This document shows, piece by piece, positions 8,611 through 16,904 of a stretch of DNA of 64,000 nt (position 1 is its first letter; each line of letters begins with the position of its first letter). A program made the translations under genes and the position numbers. The notes beneath the pieces were generated by a model. That model ran no database searches and had not been told where the DNA came from. It worked only from the letters and a program-made list of their open reading frames with translations. This DNA is from Vibrio parahaemolyticus (GTDB taxonomy: Bacteria > Pseudomonadota > Gammaproteobacteria > Enterobacterales > Vibrionaceae): contig NZ_UHIL01000002.1 of assembly GCF_900460535.1 (NCBI RefSeq), forward strand, positions 682,001 to 746,000, given 5' to 3'.

Positions 8611-9612
8611 TTAAAGCACAGCCTTGCGACTCGGTAAGAACACTTCACCCAACATGCAACGTACAGAACCACCACCAATAGATTCTATGGTGGAAACGTC
8701 GAATGGCAGCAATTTACCGTGTGTCGCCAATTGGTTTCTTTGTGCTGGTGAGAATGCATCGTACGCCGATTGAGACATCGCAATCACCTTGTCGCCGTTG
8801 ATGGTTTCCAGTTGCAGAATGTTGCCACAGAACTGGTTCATCTGATCAAGCGAAATTGAGATAACTTGTTTATCTTTTGCCAGAGACTTCAAAACAAAAC
8901 GACGCTCAAATTCTGGGATCACTTCATCACAAATCACACAAAACTGCTCACCCACAGCCATCATCACGTTGGTATGGTAGATCGGCGAACCCGATGGCAA
9001 ACGGGTTTGGAATGAAATCACGCGCTCAGAACCAATACGATTCGCGTAATCTTCCAACACTAGGCGGTCACAACGCTGTGACAACGCGGCATAAACGGTT
9101 TTGTTTAGATGGTCAAAAACCATCACACCAGTGCTTTCTAGGTACGCGTGATCGCCTAGGTAATCCGTTAGACTGCTTTGCTGATGAACTTCACGTCCTG
9201 CAGCGGCTAGCGCGGCAATTAACGCTTCTGGGCGCACCTCATGCTGACGGTTTTCACACGCCATTGGGAAGGTATAAAGCGTGCCGTCTGGTGTCGTGCT
9301 AAACCAATTGTTTGGAAATACCGCATCTGGCGTCGCAACATCAGAAACTGGATAGTCAAATTCCACCACTTGCACTCCTTCTTGGCGCAACGTGGCAACC
9401 ATTGCCGAAAATTCAGCCATGGTTTTTCGTGATACTTCTTTCTGGCTCAATGACACCTGATGCTGAAACTCATTGTCTTGCGCCGTTTCTTCATTAAAAC
9501 GAAATTCTTTAGGTGGCACCATCACTACGCAGTTTGCGGTTTGGCGCAGAGCACTTTGTGTGCTTTCTTCTTTCCCATCAGCAAATTGGGGTACTGATTC
9601 GTGTAATAGCAT
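8611..9612 (-). CDS. ctlX: citrulline utilization hydrolase CtlX / guanidino-group modifying enzyme
   Basis: A 333-residue member of the amidinotransferase / dimethylargininase fold. The family hallmarks are the substrate segment FPNNWFSTTPDGT, the catalytic His region (YHTNVMMAVGEQFCVIC), and the C-terminal nucleophile in GGGSVRCMLGEVFLP (Cys319). The opening CVVMVPPKEFRFNEET is characteristic of the CtlX group, which splits citrulline. Activity is assigned by family. It is a single-gene unit; an Lrp-type regulator lies 3.6 kb away but no arginine genes are adjacent. Confidence 0.8.
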   Translation of the reverse strand: MLLHESVPQFADGKEESTQSALRQTANCVVMVPPKEFRFNEETAQDNEFQHQVSLSQKEVSRKTMAEFSAMVATLRQEGVQVVEFDYPVSDVATPDAVFPNNWFSTTPDGTLYTFPMACENRQHEVRPEALIAALAAAGREVHQQSSLTDYLGDHAYLESTGVMVFDHLNKTVYAALSQRCDRLVLEDYANRIGSERVISFQTRLPSGSPIYHTNVMMAVGEQFCVICDEVIPEFERRFVLKSLAKDKQVISISLDQMNQFCGNILQLETINGDKVIAMSQSAYDAFSPAQRNQLATHGKLLPFDVSTIESIGGGSVRCMLGEVFLPSRKAVL

Positions 9613-9858
9613 CCAATATATTCCTTATCTCTAGAATGGAGAGATTGTAAATTTATTGTTAACTTCAGTTTTGCTGTTTTCGCGATTATTTCCATTCTCT
9701 AAAAGTAATTTTTCCTGCAATTAGACAGCGAAACACGATTTTTTATTGTCACTTTGCTGGTTTACGCTTTTGTGGCTCGGACATGACAAATACAATAAAT
9801 GGGATATTTCAATTCAGTTCATAACCAACTAGTTACATTTAAAAGGCGATCGGTTAGA

Positions 9859-9993
9859 CTATTTTTTCGCCCCTCTCACAAACTCGTCTGCTTTTCTGGC
9901 TAGCGGACAACGATATTTCTTACCACCTATCTCGGTGCGCACTGCAATGTCCAAGCAGTGTAAATCGATGGATTCAGTAGACCGAGATGGCAT
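9859..9993 (-). CDS. small hypothetical protein, 44 residues
   Basis: A short basic ORF (MPSRSTESIDLHCLDIAVR...) with two cysteines and a charged C-terminus (ARKADEFVRGAKK). It is divergent from the ABC exporter, whose start is only 22 bp away. No clear ribosome binding site is present beyond TAAAG. I do not recognise a family. Real coding status is uncertain. Confidence 0.4.
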   Translation of the reverse strand: MPSRSTESIDLHCLDIAVRTEIGGKKYRCPLARKADEFVRGAKK

Positions 9994-10015
9994 TGTTTTA
10001 ACTTTAGGATGAGTT

Positions 10016-11866
10016 ATGTTTAAACGATTTGAAGGCTTCACAGAGCCGTTTCCCAAATCTACGCCCGATCAGCCCCCTTCAGGGATTTTTGCCTTTCTAC
10101 GCCATTACACCCGAGGGTATGAAAAGCCACTGATCATCATGTCACTGATGTCGACGATTGTTGCCATCGTTGAAGTCATGCTGTTTGGTGCAATGGGCCA
10201 ACTAGTAGACTGGCTTTCCACCAGTAATCCAGAAACCTTTTTGCAAGATAACCGAGCGGATCTGATTTTTTACGGCGTCTTACTTCTGGTTGTAATGCCA
10301 CTTTTGGTTGTTATCTACTCTTTGCTGGTGCATCAAACCTTGTTGGGTAACTACCCAATGTCCATTCGCTGGCTTGCTCACCGTTATCTGCTCAATCAGA
10401 GTCTGAACTTCTATCAAGATGATTTTGCAGGGCGCGTTGCAACCAAAGTGATGCAAACCTCTCTCGCAGTACGTGAAACGGTCATGAAGAGCATGGACGT
10501 GTTTGTCTACGTGACGGTTTACTTCACCAGTATGGTCGTGATGTTAGCAGCTGCAGATTGGCGTTTAATGATTCCAATGATTGTCTGGCTTTTGGTTTAC
10601 ATCGCGATTCAGATTTACTTTGTACCGAAACTGAAAGATGTAGCCTCTGAGCAAGCCGATGCGCGCTCAACCATGACAGGCCGTATTGTCGACAGCTACA
10701 CCAACATCCAAACCGTGAAGCTGTTTTCACATAGCCAACGAGAAACCCAATATGCCGAACAAGGCATGAAAGGATTTCTCAACACGGTTTATCGCCAAAT
10801 GCGCTTGGTAACAGGCTTTGACGTGGCGGTTGAAATTTCCAACTACATCTTGGTGTTTTCCGTCGCGGCTTTGTCGATTTATCTGTGGTTAGACAGCGCG
10901 ATTAGCGTCGGTGCCATTGCTATTGCGGTCAGCCTAGCACTGCGCGTTAACGGCATGTCGATGTGGATCATGTGGGAAGTAGGAGCCCTGTTTGAAAACA
11001 TGGGTACTGTCGTGGATGGCATGAAAACACTGTCCAAACCTATCGATATCCAAGACAAACCGAATGCGAAAGACTTGGTCGTATCTCAAGGTGGCATCCA
11101 GTTCGATAACGTCAGCTTTCATTACGGTGAAAACAAAGGCGTCATCAACCATCTGAATCTCGACATCAAACCTGGCGAAAAAGTCGGCTTGGTTGGGCGC
11201 TCTGGCGCAGGCAAATCCACGTTGGTGAACTTGCTGTTACGCTTCCATGATGTGGAAGAAGGCAGCATTAAGATTGACGGTCAAAACATTGCTGACGTCA
11301 CGCAAGATTCGTTGCGCTCGAAAATTGGTATGGTGACACAGGATACGTCTCTTTTGCACCGTTCAATAAGAGATAACATCTTGTACGGCAACCCAACCGC
11401 CTCAGAAGGGGAACTGCTTAAAGCGACGAAACAAGCGCACGCTCACGAGTTCATCGAAACACTGACAGACCCATTTGGCAATGTCGGCTACGATGCGCAA
11501 GTTGGCGAACGAGGCGTGAAGTTGTCTGGTGGTCAGCGTCAGCGTATTGCTATTTCTCGTGTGTTATTGAAAGACGCGCCGCTGTTGGTACTGGATGAAG
11601 CAACTTCAGCTCTGGACTCAGAAGTCGAAGCGGCTATCCAAGAAAGCTTGAACGGGCTCATGCAAGGCAAAACCGTGATTGCAATAGCACACCGATTGTC
11701 GACCATCGCCCAGATGGATCGCTTAATCGTTCTCGACAAAGGTAACGTCGTAGAGCAAGGCTCGCACCAAGAGCTGATCGCTCATAACGGCATCTACGCA
11801 CAGCTTTGGGCACACCAAACTGGCGGTTTTCTTGGTGAAGAACTAGACAATCAGCAAGCTTCTTAA
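10016..11866 (+). CDS. ABC exporter, fused permease and ATPase
   Basis: A 616-residue half-exporter. An N-terminal domain of about residues 35-330 has six predicted membrane helices (for example IIMSLMSTIVAIVEVMLFGAMG). The nucleotide-binding domain has Walker A GRSGAGKST (about residue 395), the signature LSGGQRQRIAIS and Walker B LLVLDEATSALD. It should act as a homodimer in the inner membrane to export lipid, drug or peptide. It has no adjacent secretion partners, so the substrate is unknown. It resembles MsbA-like multidrug exporters. Confidence 0.9.
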   Translation: MFKRFEGFTEPFPKSTPDQPPSGIFAFLRHYTRGYEKPLIIMSLMSTIVAIVEVMLFGAMGQLVDWLSTSNPETFLQDNRADLIFYGVLLLVVMPLLVVIYSLLVHQTLLGNYPMSIRWLAHRYLLNQSLNFYQDDFAGRVATKVMQTSLAVRETVMKSMDVFVYVTVYFTSMVVMLAAADWRLMIPMIVWLLVYIAIQIYFVPKLKDVASEQADARSTMTGRIVDSYTNIQTVKLFSHSQRETQYAEQGMKGFLNTVYRQMRLVTGFDVAVEISNYILVFSVAALSIYLWLDSAISVGAIAIAVSLALRVNGMSMWIMWEVGALFENMGTVVDGMKTLSKPIDIQDKPNAKDLVVSQGGIQFDNVSFHYGENKGVINHLNLDIKPGEKVGLVGRSGAGKSTLVNLLLRFHDVEEGSIKIDGQNIADVTQDSLRSKIGMVTQDTSLLHRSIRDNILYGNPTASEGELLKATKQAHAHEFIETLTDPFGNVGYDAQVGERGVKLSGGQRQRIAISRVLLKDAPLLVLDEATSALDSEVEAAIQESLNGLMQGKTVIAIAHRLSTIAQMDRLIVLDKGNVVEQGSHQELIAHNGIYAQLWAHQTGGFLGEELDNQQAS

Positions 11867-11883
11867 CACCGCTTCATCCCTTT

Positions 11884-11909
11884 AAAAACGGCGCTTAAAG
11901 CGCCGTTTT
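11884..11909. terminator. Terminator after the ABC exporter
   Basis: AAAACGGCGCTT pairs with AGCGCCGTTTT across a 2-3 nt loop, followed by a T run. It is a strong stem. Confidence 0.85.
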
Positions 11910-12143
11910 TTATTCTCGAATTACATGAGCACTGAACTGACGAACTCACTTATTCTCATTTATGAAACACCAACAATGATGAAGATCACACTTTTTCTGC
12001 TAATATAGCGCCTCGTTGCGTATCTATTGCAATGGACACAATGCAGAGTACCTAGCTGAATTCATTTGTCGTTTCACTTTTTGATAAGCAGCTATACTCA
12101 ATAGATGGCTTAGTTATTAAATTAACAATAAGGTAATTAGCTT

Positions 12144-12260
12144 ATGTGTAAATGTGGTTCAATGCAGATCGTACAAGTAAAACCTAGTTGGGCTGACAAG
12201 CTATTCGGCTATTCAGAAAGATGGAAATGCCAACTTTGTTGTAAGATCTACCGCATCTAA
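12144..12260 (+). CDS. small cysteine-rich protein, 38 residues
   Basis: A short ORF starting MCKCGSMQIVQVK and ending KWKCQLCCKIYRI-like sequence; it carries a CxC near the start and a CxxCC near the end, which suggests one zinc-binding knuckle. An AAGG stretch (12131-12134) precedes the ATG, and an excellent terminator follows 45 nt after the stop, so it is a self-contained transcription unit. I do not recognise a named family. Confidence 0.6.
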   Translation: MCKCGSMQIVQVKPSWADKLFGYSERWKCQLCCKIYRI

Positions 12261-12304
12261 AAATTAAAAAATAGAATCTTAGTTTTTCTAAGAAAAAGCA
12301 GTGG

Positions 12305-12333
12305 CCCGACAATGATTGTCGGGTTTTGTTTTT
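12305..12333 (+). terminator. Rho-independent terminator after the 38-residue protein gene
   Basis: CCCGACAA-TGA-TTGTCGGG, an 8-bp perfect stem with a 3-nt loop, followed by TTTTGTTTTT. Confidence 0.85.
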
Positions 12334-12461
12334 CTAAAGCCTCAATTATCTCCCTACGCTTCCACGCAAACCAATCTGCTCAACACCTAGCATCTCAATG
12401 TGACTTAGGTATAGAATCTGGCCCACTTATTTCTTCCTCTATTCATACATAACTGGTCACT

Positions 12462-13169
12462 ATGAACAAAAGTTTGCTAACGAATCTGCTCGCCATCGCT
12501 TTGATGGGTGCGGGCCATCAATTTCAGAACGACTATCTTTGGTATGCAGGTCTCTTTGCCTTCTCTGGCGCCATCACTAACTGGCTTGCCATCCACATGC
12601 TGTTTGAAAAAGTGCCGGGCTTATACGGTTCTGGTGTGATTCCCGCACGGTTTGAAGAATTCAAACTGGCGATCAAAAATTTGATGATGGAACAGTTCTT
12701 TACCGAAGCGAACATCGACCGATTCTTGAATAAAGAAATGGCGGGCGGTGTGAACATCGATCTTCAACCTGTGATTGAGAAAGTGGATCTAAACCCAGCC
12801 TTTGACTCACTAGTAGAAGTCATTGAGGGCTCCCAGTTTGGCGGCATGCTAGCGATGTTTGGTGGTGCGGAAGCTCTACAGCCGATGCGACAACCTTTCG
12901 TCGAAAAGATGCAAGTGTCCATCATCGAACTGAGCAAGAGCGACAGTATTAAAGAAGCTTTGAAAGAGCAGTTTGAATCACCAGCCATGATGGATGAGAT
13001 TAAGCAGAACATCGAAGGCATCATCGACCAACGCCTTAGCGAGTTAACGCCGGCATTGGTTAAAGAAATGGTGCAAAAAATGATTAAAGAACACCTAGGC
13101 TGGCTAGTAGTTTGGGGTGGCGTATTTGGTGGTTTAATTGGTGTTATTAGCACCTTTGTCGGCGCATAA
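12462..13169 (+). CDS. DUF445 family membrane protein
   Basis: A 235-residue protein with a hydrophobic N-terminus (LLAIALMGAGHQF, then LWYAGLFAFSGAITNWLAIHMLF) and a hydrophobic C-terminal helix (GWLVVWGGVFGGLIGVISTFV). The middle is a long acidic, mostly helical region. This is the organisation of DUF445 (YheB/YjiN-like) proteins, which sit in the membrane and have no settled function. It is a monocistronic unit closed by a strong terminator. Confidence 0.8.
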   Translation: MNKSLLTNLLAIALMGAGHQFQNDYLWYAGLFAFSGAITNWLAIHMLFEKVPGLYGSGVIPARFEEFKLAIKNLMMEQFFTEANIDRFLNKEMAGGVNIDLQPVIEKVDLNPAFDSLVEVIEGSQFGGMLAMFGGAEALQPMRQPFVEKMQVSIIELSKSDSIKEALKEQFESPAMMDEIKQNIEGIIDQRLSELTPALVKEMVQKMIKEHLGWLVVWGGVFGGLIGVISTFVGA

Positions 13170-13200
13170 TCCTTCACTAAACATCCAAAGACCTATCGAA

Positions 13201-13222
13201 AAAGGAGCCCGTTGGCTCCTTT
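13201..13222. terminator. Terminator after the DUF445 gene
   Basis: AAAGGAGCC pairs with GGCTCCTTT across a 4-nt loop, followed by TTTT. It lies between convergent genes. Confidence 0.8.
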
Positions 13223-13250
13223 TTTTATGTCCTGTACCATGACAAATGCG

Positions 13251-13727
13251 TTAACCCAATAGCTCCGGATTCACACCAAATCCCGTTTTGTGCTCTTCTA
13301 TCACCACTTCACTTCGCGTCTGAATAACACCCGGTAGCGTGCCTAGCTTACTCGACATGAACTCTTGATACGCTTTCATGTTCTTCACTCGGACTTTAAT
13401 CATGGTGTCGAAGTCACCAGAGAGCGAATAACACTCTTCAATTTCTGGCATCAATTCCACCGCTTTGGCAAACTTTTCAAAAATCGAGAAGCTGGTTTGA
13501 TCCAAACGAATATGAATGAACACCTGAACATCCAATCCTAATTTTTCAGCATTCAACTCGGCATGATAACCATTGATATAGCCTTCTTTCTCAAGCCTTT
13601 TGACGCGATCTGAGCACGGCGACGTGGTTAAGTTAATCTGCTTCGCCAGTTCGACGACTGGAATTCGCCCGCGTGAATGAAGCACTCTCAAAATATGCAG
13701 ATCAATCCTGTCTAATTGGTAGCTCAT
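13251..13727 (-). CDS. Lrp/AsnC-family transcriptional regulator
   Basis: A 158-residue protein. An N-terminal helix-turn-helix (LDRIDLHILRVLHSRGRIP, INLTTSPCSDRVKRLEKEG) is followed by an RAM effector domain (VFIHIRLDQ, CYSLSGDFDTMIKVRVKN). I chose ATG at 13727 over a GTG two codons upstream because MSYQLDRID is the normal start. Such regulators sense amino acids. The target is not evident; it stands alone. Confidence 0.88.
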   Translation of the reverse strand: MSYQLDRIDLHILRVLHSRGRIPVVELAKQINLTTSPCSDRVKRLEKEGYINGYHAELNAEKLGLDVQVFIHIRLDQTSFSIFEKFAKAVELMPEIEECYSLSGDFDTMIKVRVKNMKAYQEFMSSKLGTLPGVIQTRSEVVIEEHKTGFGVNPELLG

Positions 13728-14049
13728 CAACACATCCTTGTAACAACTCAGGGAGCTTTACATTAATCGTTACCGTTATGTTTGCAAACTAACAAATGAA
13801 CAACGTGTGAATTCCGCTTAGTTTTAACGTTTGCTTAGCACAAAAAGTCATCATCAACCTAAAAACACATCCTAGCTGTTAACATAAGTTTATAAATAAC
13901 AAAGGCACTCACATGGCTTTTATAAGAGAAAAATCGGTGTGAATGAAAAAGTGAAACGATGAACTTTGCAGAGAATAAAGTGAGCTATAAACAGAAGAAA
14001 TGAGCCAAATAGTAAGGCAATAATAGGAAAAATTATTGAGGAAAAAGCA
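13728..14049. other. Gene-free stretch
   Basis: About 320 bp between the Lrp-type gene and the divergent 55-residue ORF. It presumably holds both promoters. I see no dyad, terminator or RNA structure that I can support. Confidence 0.4.
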
Positions 14050-14217
14050 ATGTTAACCTTACAACTGGCGTATAAACCGTTTGGTGTTGGCGAATGGACA
14101 TACACCACGGTTTCTCACGAAGTCGCGAAGTTTTTAGCACGTGAATACGCATCTTATGGCTGGCCAGTGATGATCGACGGATCGCCCTACTCCAACGAAG
14201 AACCTTTAGCAGCGTAA
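14050..14217 (+). CDS. small hypothetical protein, 55 residues
   Basis: The ORF MLTLQLAYKPFGVGEWTYTT... has a good GAGGAAAA ribosome binding site 6-12 nt upstream of its ATG. It has no membrane segment and no cysteines. I do not recognise a family. It is convergent with the following zinc-ribbon gene, with only 7 bp between stops. Confidence 0.6.
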   Translation: MLTLQLAYKPFGVGEWTYTTVSHEVAKFLAREYASYGWPVMIDGSPYSNEEPLAA

Positions 14218-14224
14218 CGTTAAA

Positions 14225-14473
14225 CTACAGAGCGGCCGATACGTGTCTTGCCGGGTGAGGTACCACTTCACCGATCGCTCGGTGGTTGCAGCAACGACAA
14301 AAATACTGTGGTTCCATCTCGTAATAGTGCTCACCTGAGACAAACTTCGCCATCAGTTGCGTGAAACTCACCACCTTACCGGTTAACGTGTCAACGGCTT
14401 GAGGCTCACAACGCTTCATGATCACCTTATGTTGCGTTGATTTTCTACACGCTGAGCAATATATATCCGGCAT
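14225..14473 (-). CDS. small zinc-ribbon-like hypothetical protein
   Basis: An 82-residue protein. It has CSAC near the start (MPDIYCSACRKSTQHK) and CRCC near the end (QYFCRCCNHRAIG), a pairing that suggests a zinc ribbon. The start at 14473 is chosen because a GGGAGAAGAG site lies just before it; an upstream in-frame extension to 14578 lacks one and looks non-coding. Function unknown. Confidence 0.6.
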   Translation of the reverse strand: MPDIYCSACRKSTQHKVIMKRCEPQAVDTLTGKVVSFTQLMAKFVSGEHYYEMEPQYFCRCCNHRAIGEVVPHPARHVSAAL

Positions 14474-14833
14474 CTCTCTTCTCCCTGAACTTTTGTGTGC
14501 TACTGACAATTGACATATTTTGTTCAAAATAATTCCACAATAAAAAAGCCCCTTTACTTTTTTGTGCCCTATCTTCAAAAAATCCTACTAAAGTATGAAA
14601 AAACTGAGACCTTGGTCAGACCTCAACTTTTATACCACTTATATGAAAAACAGCACCTATGTGTGTAATAATACGACACATCACACATAAGCTATTGTTA
14701 GGGCTTATTATTTAGTAAGGCGCGTGACAACTTTACAGTTGGCTAGGTCGAGCTTTCGTAACGCTTTGTTATCTCGATTTACCCCGCAAACCAGTTGCTA
14801 GCAACAACAGCCGTCTCATCAAGGAAGAAATGC
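14474..14833. promoter_or_regulatory. Gene-free stretch with an inverted repeat
   Basis: About 360 bp between divergent genes. It contains TATGTGTG (14658-14665) and its exact complement CACACATA (14682-14689), 16 bp apart, which could be an operator for a dimeric regulator. Nothing else supportable was seen. Confidence 0.3.
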
Positions 14834-15367
14834 ATGACGATACAACCGACTCTCACTACCGAAAGACTCGTCCTCCGGCCATTCCATATAGGTGACTGCC
14901 AACAAGTGGCTTTACTCGCTGGAGATAAGCGAATTGCCGACATGACAGCAAACATCCCACATCCTTATGAGCTACCGATGGCGCAAGCATGGATAGCTAG
15001 GCACGATCCGATGTATCAGCAGCATCAAGGCGTGGCGTACGCTATTACCTTGCGAAACACTGGGGAATTACTTGGTGCGGTGAGTTTACCGCGTATCGAA
15101 GAGGGGTACGGAACATTAGGCTACTGGGTTGGCGTGCCACATTGGGAAAAAGGCTATGCATTCGAGGCCTCCAAAGCCTTACTCGAATTTGCTCGAATTC
15201 ACTTTGAGTTAAACGGAATAACCGTGATGCATTTGGTGGACAATCAGCGTTCTAAATCGGTGATCCAAAAACTAAAGATCCCTTACGTCGGTGACAAAGC
15301 ATTGCGCATGCAAGGCAAAGAACGAAAGGTTTGTGTCTACCAACTCACGTTCGTCGCTTCTGAATAA
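14834..15367 (+). CDS. GNAT-family N-acetyltransferase (RimJ/RimL type)
   Basis: A 177-residue protein with the opening TLTTERLVLRPFHIGDCQQV typical of RimJ/RimL-like enzymes, a central AYAITLRNTGELLGAVSL strand pair, and the acetyl-CoA region GYWVGVPHWEKGYAFEASKAL. The start at 14834 has an AAGGAAG site upstream; an upstream ATG at 14795 would add 13 unrelated residues. Substrate unknown, possibly a protein N-terminus or small amine. Confidence 0.85.
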   Translation: MTIQPTLTTERLVLRPFHIGDCQQVALLAGDKRIADMTANIPHPYELPMAQAWIARHDPMYQQHQGVAYAITLRNTGELLGAVSLPRIEEGYGTLGYWVGVPHWEKGYAFEASKALLEFARIHFELNGITVMHLVDNQRSKSVIQKLKIPYVGDKALRMQGKERKVCVYQLTFVASE

Positions 15368-15385
15368 AGTCGAGGGATATGTCGG

Positions 15386-15820
15386 ATGATCATCCATGAA
15401 ACTTCACAAAATCTGCCCAAGAACAACCCTTTCTTGCTGGGAACTGTATCGTTGTCGCTGTTCTATTTTTCCTACCTAGCAGACAAGCTCGTCGAGTTTG
15501 GACTCTTGGCACTCACAATAGTCGGATTGAAACTGCTCTCAACGTACTTCACTCGCCGCGCGTTCAATCCTAAAACGCTATATATCGATGCAAGCACTAG
15601 CGCCTTGAAGTACAGCCAGGGCTCAACGGTTTACTTCCGTCTACCTCTTGATGACATTGTCAGAGTCCAAATACAGAAAGAGTCCTTCTCCAGCCAAAGT
15701 TTAATGATCTACACAGTCAACGACTCTTACCAAGTGCCGAATTCTGACAATTTCGATTCTCTGCAGTTAAAGGATTTAATGAAACAACTTGAAAAGAGGA
15801 TTGATGATCAACGTCGTTAA
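15386..15820 (+). CDS. hypothetical membrane protein, 144 residues
   Basis: The N-terminal 55 residues hold two hydrophobic helices (PFLLGTVSLSLFYFSYLA; FGLLALTIVGLKLLSTYF). The rest is a beta-rich soluble part (TLYIDASTSALKYSQGSTVYFRLP), like the small PH-like domains of bacterial membrane proteins. It begins 18 bp after the GNAT gene with GAGGGAT upstream, so the two are probably co-transcribed. No known family recognised. Confidence 0.65.
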   Translation: MIIHETSQNLPKNNPFLLGTVSLSLFYFSYLADKLVEFGLLALTIVGLKLLSTYFTRRAFNPKTLYIDASTSALKYSQGSTVYFRLPLDDIVRVQIQKESFSSQSLMIYTVNDSYQVPNSDNFDSLQLKDLMKQLEKRIDDQRR

Positions 15821-15878
15821 AGCAAAAAAAGAAGATATTCCAGAAATTTCCAATTTGGTCACAAAATAGAAAGACAAA

Positions 15879-15904
15879 AAAGCCAGCAATTACGCTGGCT
15901 TTTC
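15879..15904. terminator. Bidirectional terminator
   Basis: AGCCAGC-N6-GCTGGCT with an A tract on the left and T tract on the right, between convergent genes. Confidence 0.75.
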
Positions 15905-15910
15905 TCTGTG

Positions 15911-16150
15911 TTAGTCTTGTGCGACTTTCACGCGAATTTTGCTTTTTTCTACGTTCGTCAAATTCAGTGCTTCAAGAGCAGAAATTGCTTCTGCTTCGTC
16001 CGGCATGATGACAAAACCGAAGCCTTTCGACAAACCCGTTTCTTGATCAAGCACTAGCGAACACAGTTCTACTTTGCCGTACGCTGAGAATAATTTGCGG
16101 ATATCTTGCTCAGTCATGTGACGAGCCAAGTTTCTTACTAAAAGTTTCAT
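15911..16150 (-). CDS. RNA recognition motif (RRM) protein
   Basis: A 79-residue single RRM domain. RNP2 is KLLVRNLAR at the start and RNP1 is KGFGFVIM at about residues 43-50. Such small RRM proteins in gamma-proteobacteria bind single-stranded RNA and are often cold-induced; the role here is by family only. It is monocistronic. Confidence 0.9.
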   Translation of the reverse strand: MKLLVRNLARHMTEQDIRKLFSAYGKVELCSLVLDQETGLSKGFGFVIMPDEAEAISALEALNLTNVEKSKIRVKVAQD

Positions 16151-16298
16151 AATGAACCTAGTTGGTTTGATAACGGTTCGATTCTCTCAGTTTCTCTCTG
16201 GCAAACCAAGTGAATAATAAGACGGCGGTGACTAGATCATTCTAAGTACATCTGTTTAAATGATTTTCCGTTCATTTTTCACCCATAGGATAGCCAGC

Positions 16299-16829
16299 AT
16301 GGAAACGAAACGTCTCAAACTCATCCCCGCTTGTTTAGAACGAGCCGAAGAGGCGCATCAAGCTGTCGTTCGCAGCCAAAAGACTCTCGAAGTCTATCTG
16401 CCGTGGGTGCCTCATGTGCTGACATTAGAAGCGATGATAGAAGGGACAGAGAAAGCCATCGCAAACTTTGAAAACTTCGAAGAAGAGCTGCGTTACTACA
16501 TCATTGAAAAGGAAAGCGATCGCTTACTGGGTGCGGTCGGTTTGATGATTCGAGATCCCGACGTACCATCCTTTGAGATAGGTTATTGGTTAGATGATGC
16601 AGCCGTTGGCAATGGTTATGTTGCCGAGGCTGTGCTCGAAGTTGAGCGCTATGCGTTTGATGATTTGGGTGCCAAGAGAATCGTAATTCATGCTGATAGC
16701 ACCAACCAAAAGAGCCGTGCTGTAGCCGAGCGCTGTGGTTATGAGTTCGAAGGCGAACTCAGAAACGAACGTCTTACCACATCGGGAGAGCTGAGTAACA
16801 CCGTGATTTACTCAAAAATCCGCGAGTAA
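16299..16829 (+). CDS. GNAT-family N-acetyltransferase (RimL-like)
   Basis: A 176-residue protein beginning METKRLKLIPACLERAEEAHQ. The acetyl-CoA site lies in IGYWLDDAAVGNGYVAEAV and VIHADSTNQKSRAVAERCGYEFEG, typical of ribosomal-protein-serine or related acetyltransferases. The start at 16299 follows AGGATAG; a longer form from 16260 is less likely. Substrate unknown. Confidence 0.85.
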   Translation: METKRLKLIPACLERAEEAHQAVVRSQKTLEVYLPWVPHVLTLEAMIEGTEKAIANFENFEEELRYYIIEKESDRLLGAVGLMIRDPDVPSFEIGYWLDDAAVGNGYVAEAVLEVERYAFDDLGAKRIVIHADSTNQKSRAVAERCGYEFEGELRNERLTTSGELSNTVIYSKIRE

Positions 16830-16862
16830 GCCGCTTAGCTAAACCGATTTGAACACAATAAA

Positions 16863-16887
16863 AAAGCCCGCGATATTCGCGGGCTTT
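16863..16887. terminator. Bidirectional terminator
   Basis: AAAGCCCGCGA-TAT-TCGCGGGCTTT, an 11-bp stem between the GNAT and putP genes. Confidence 0.85.
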
Positions 16888-16904
16888 AGTCATCTGTGCA
16901 GTGG

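Noticed and set aside
13920..14108. 62-residue minus-strand frame overlapping the 55-residue gene
   Set aside because: No ribosome binding site; the plus-strand frame has a good one. Hydrophobic only because of T-rich codons.
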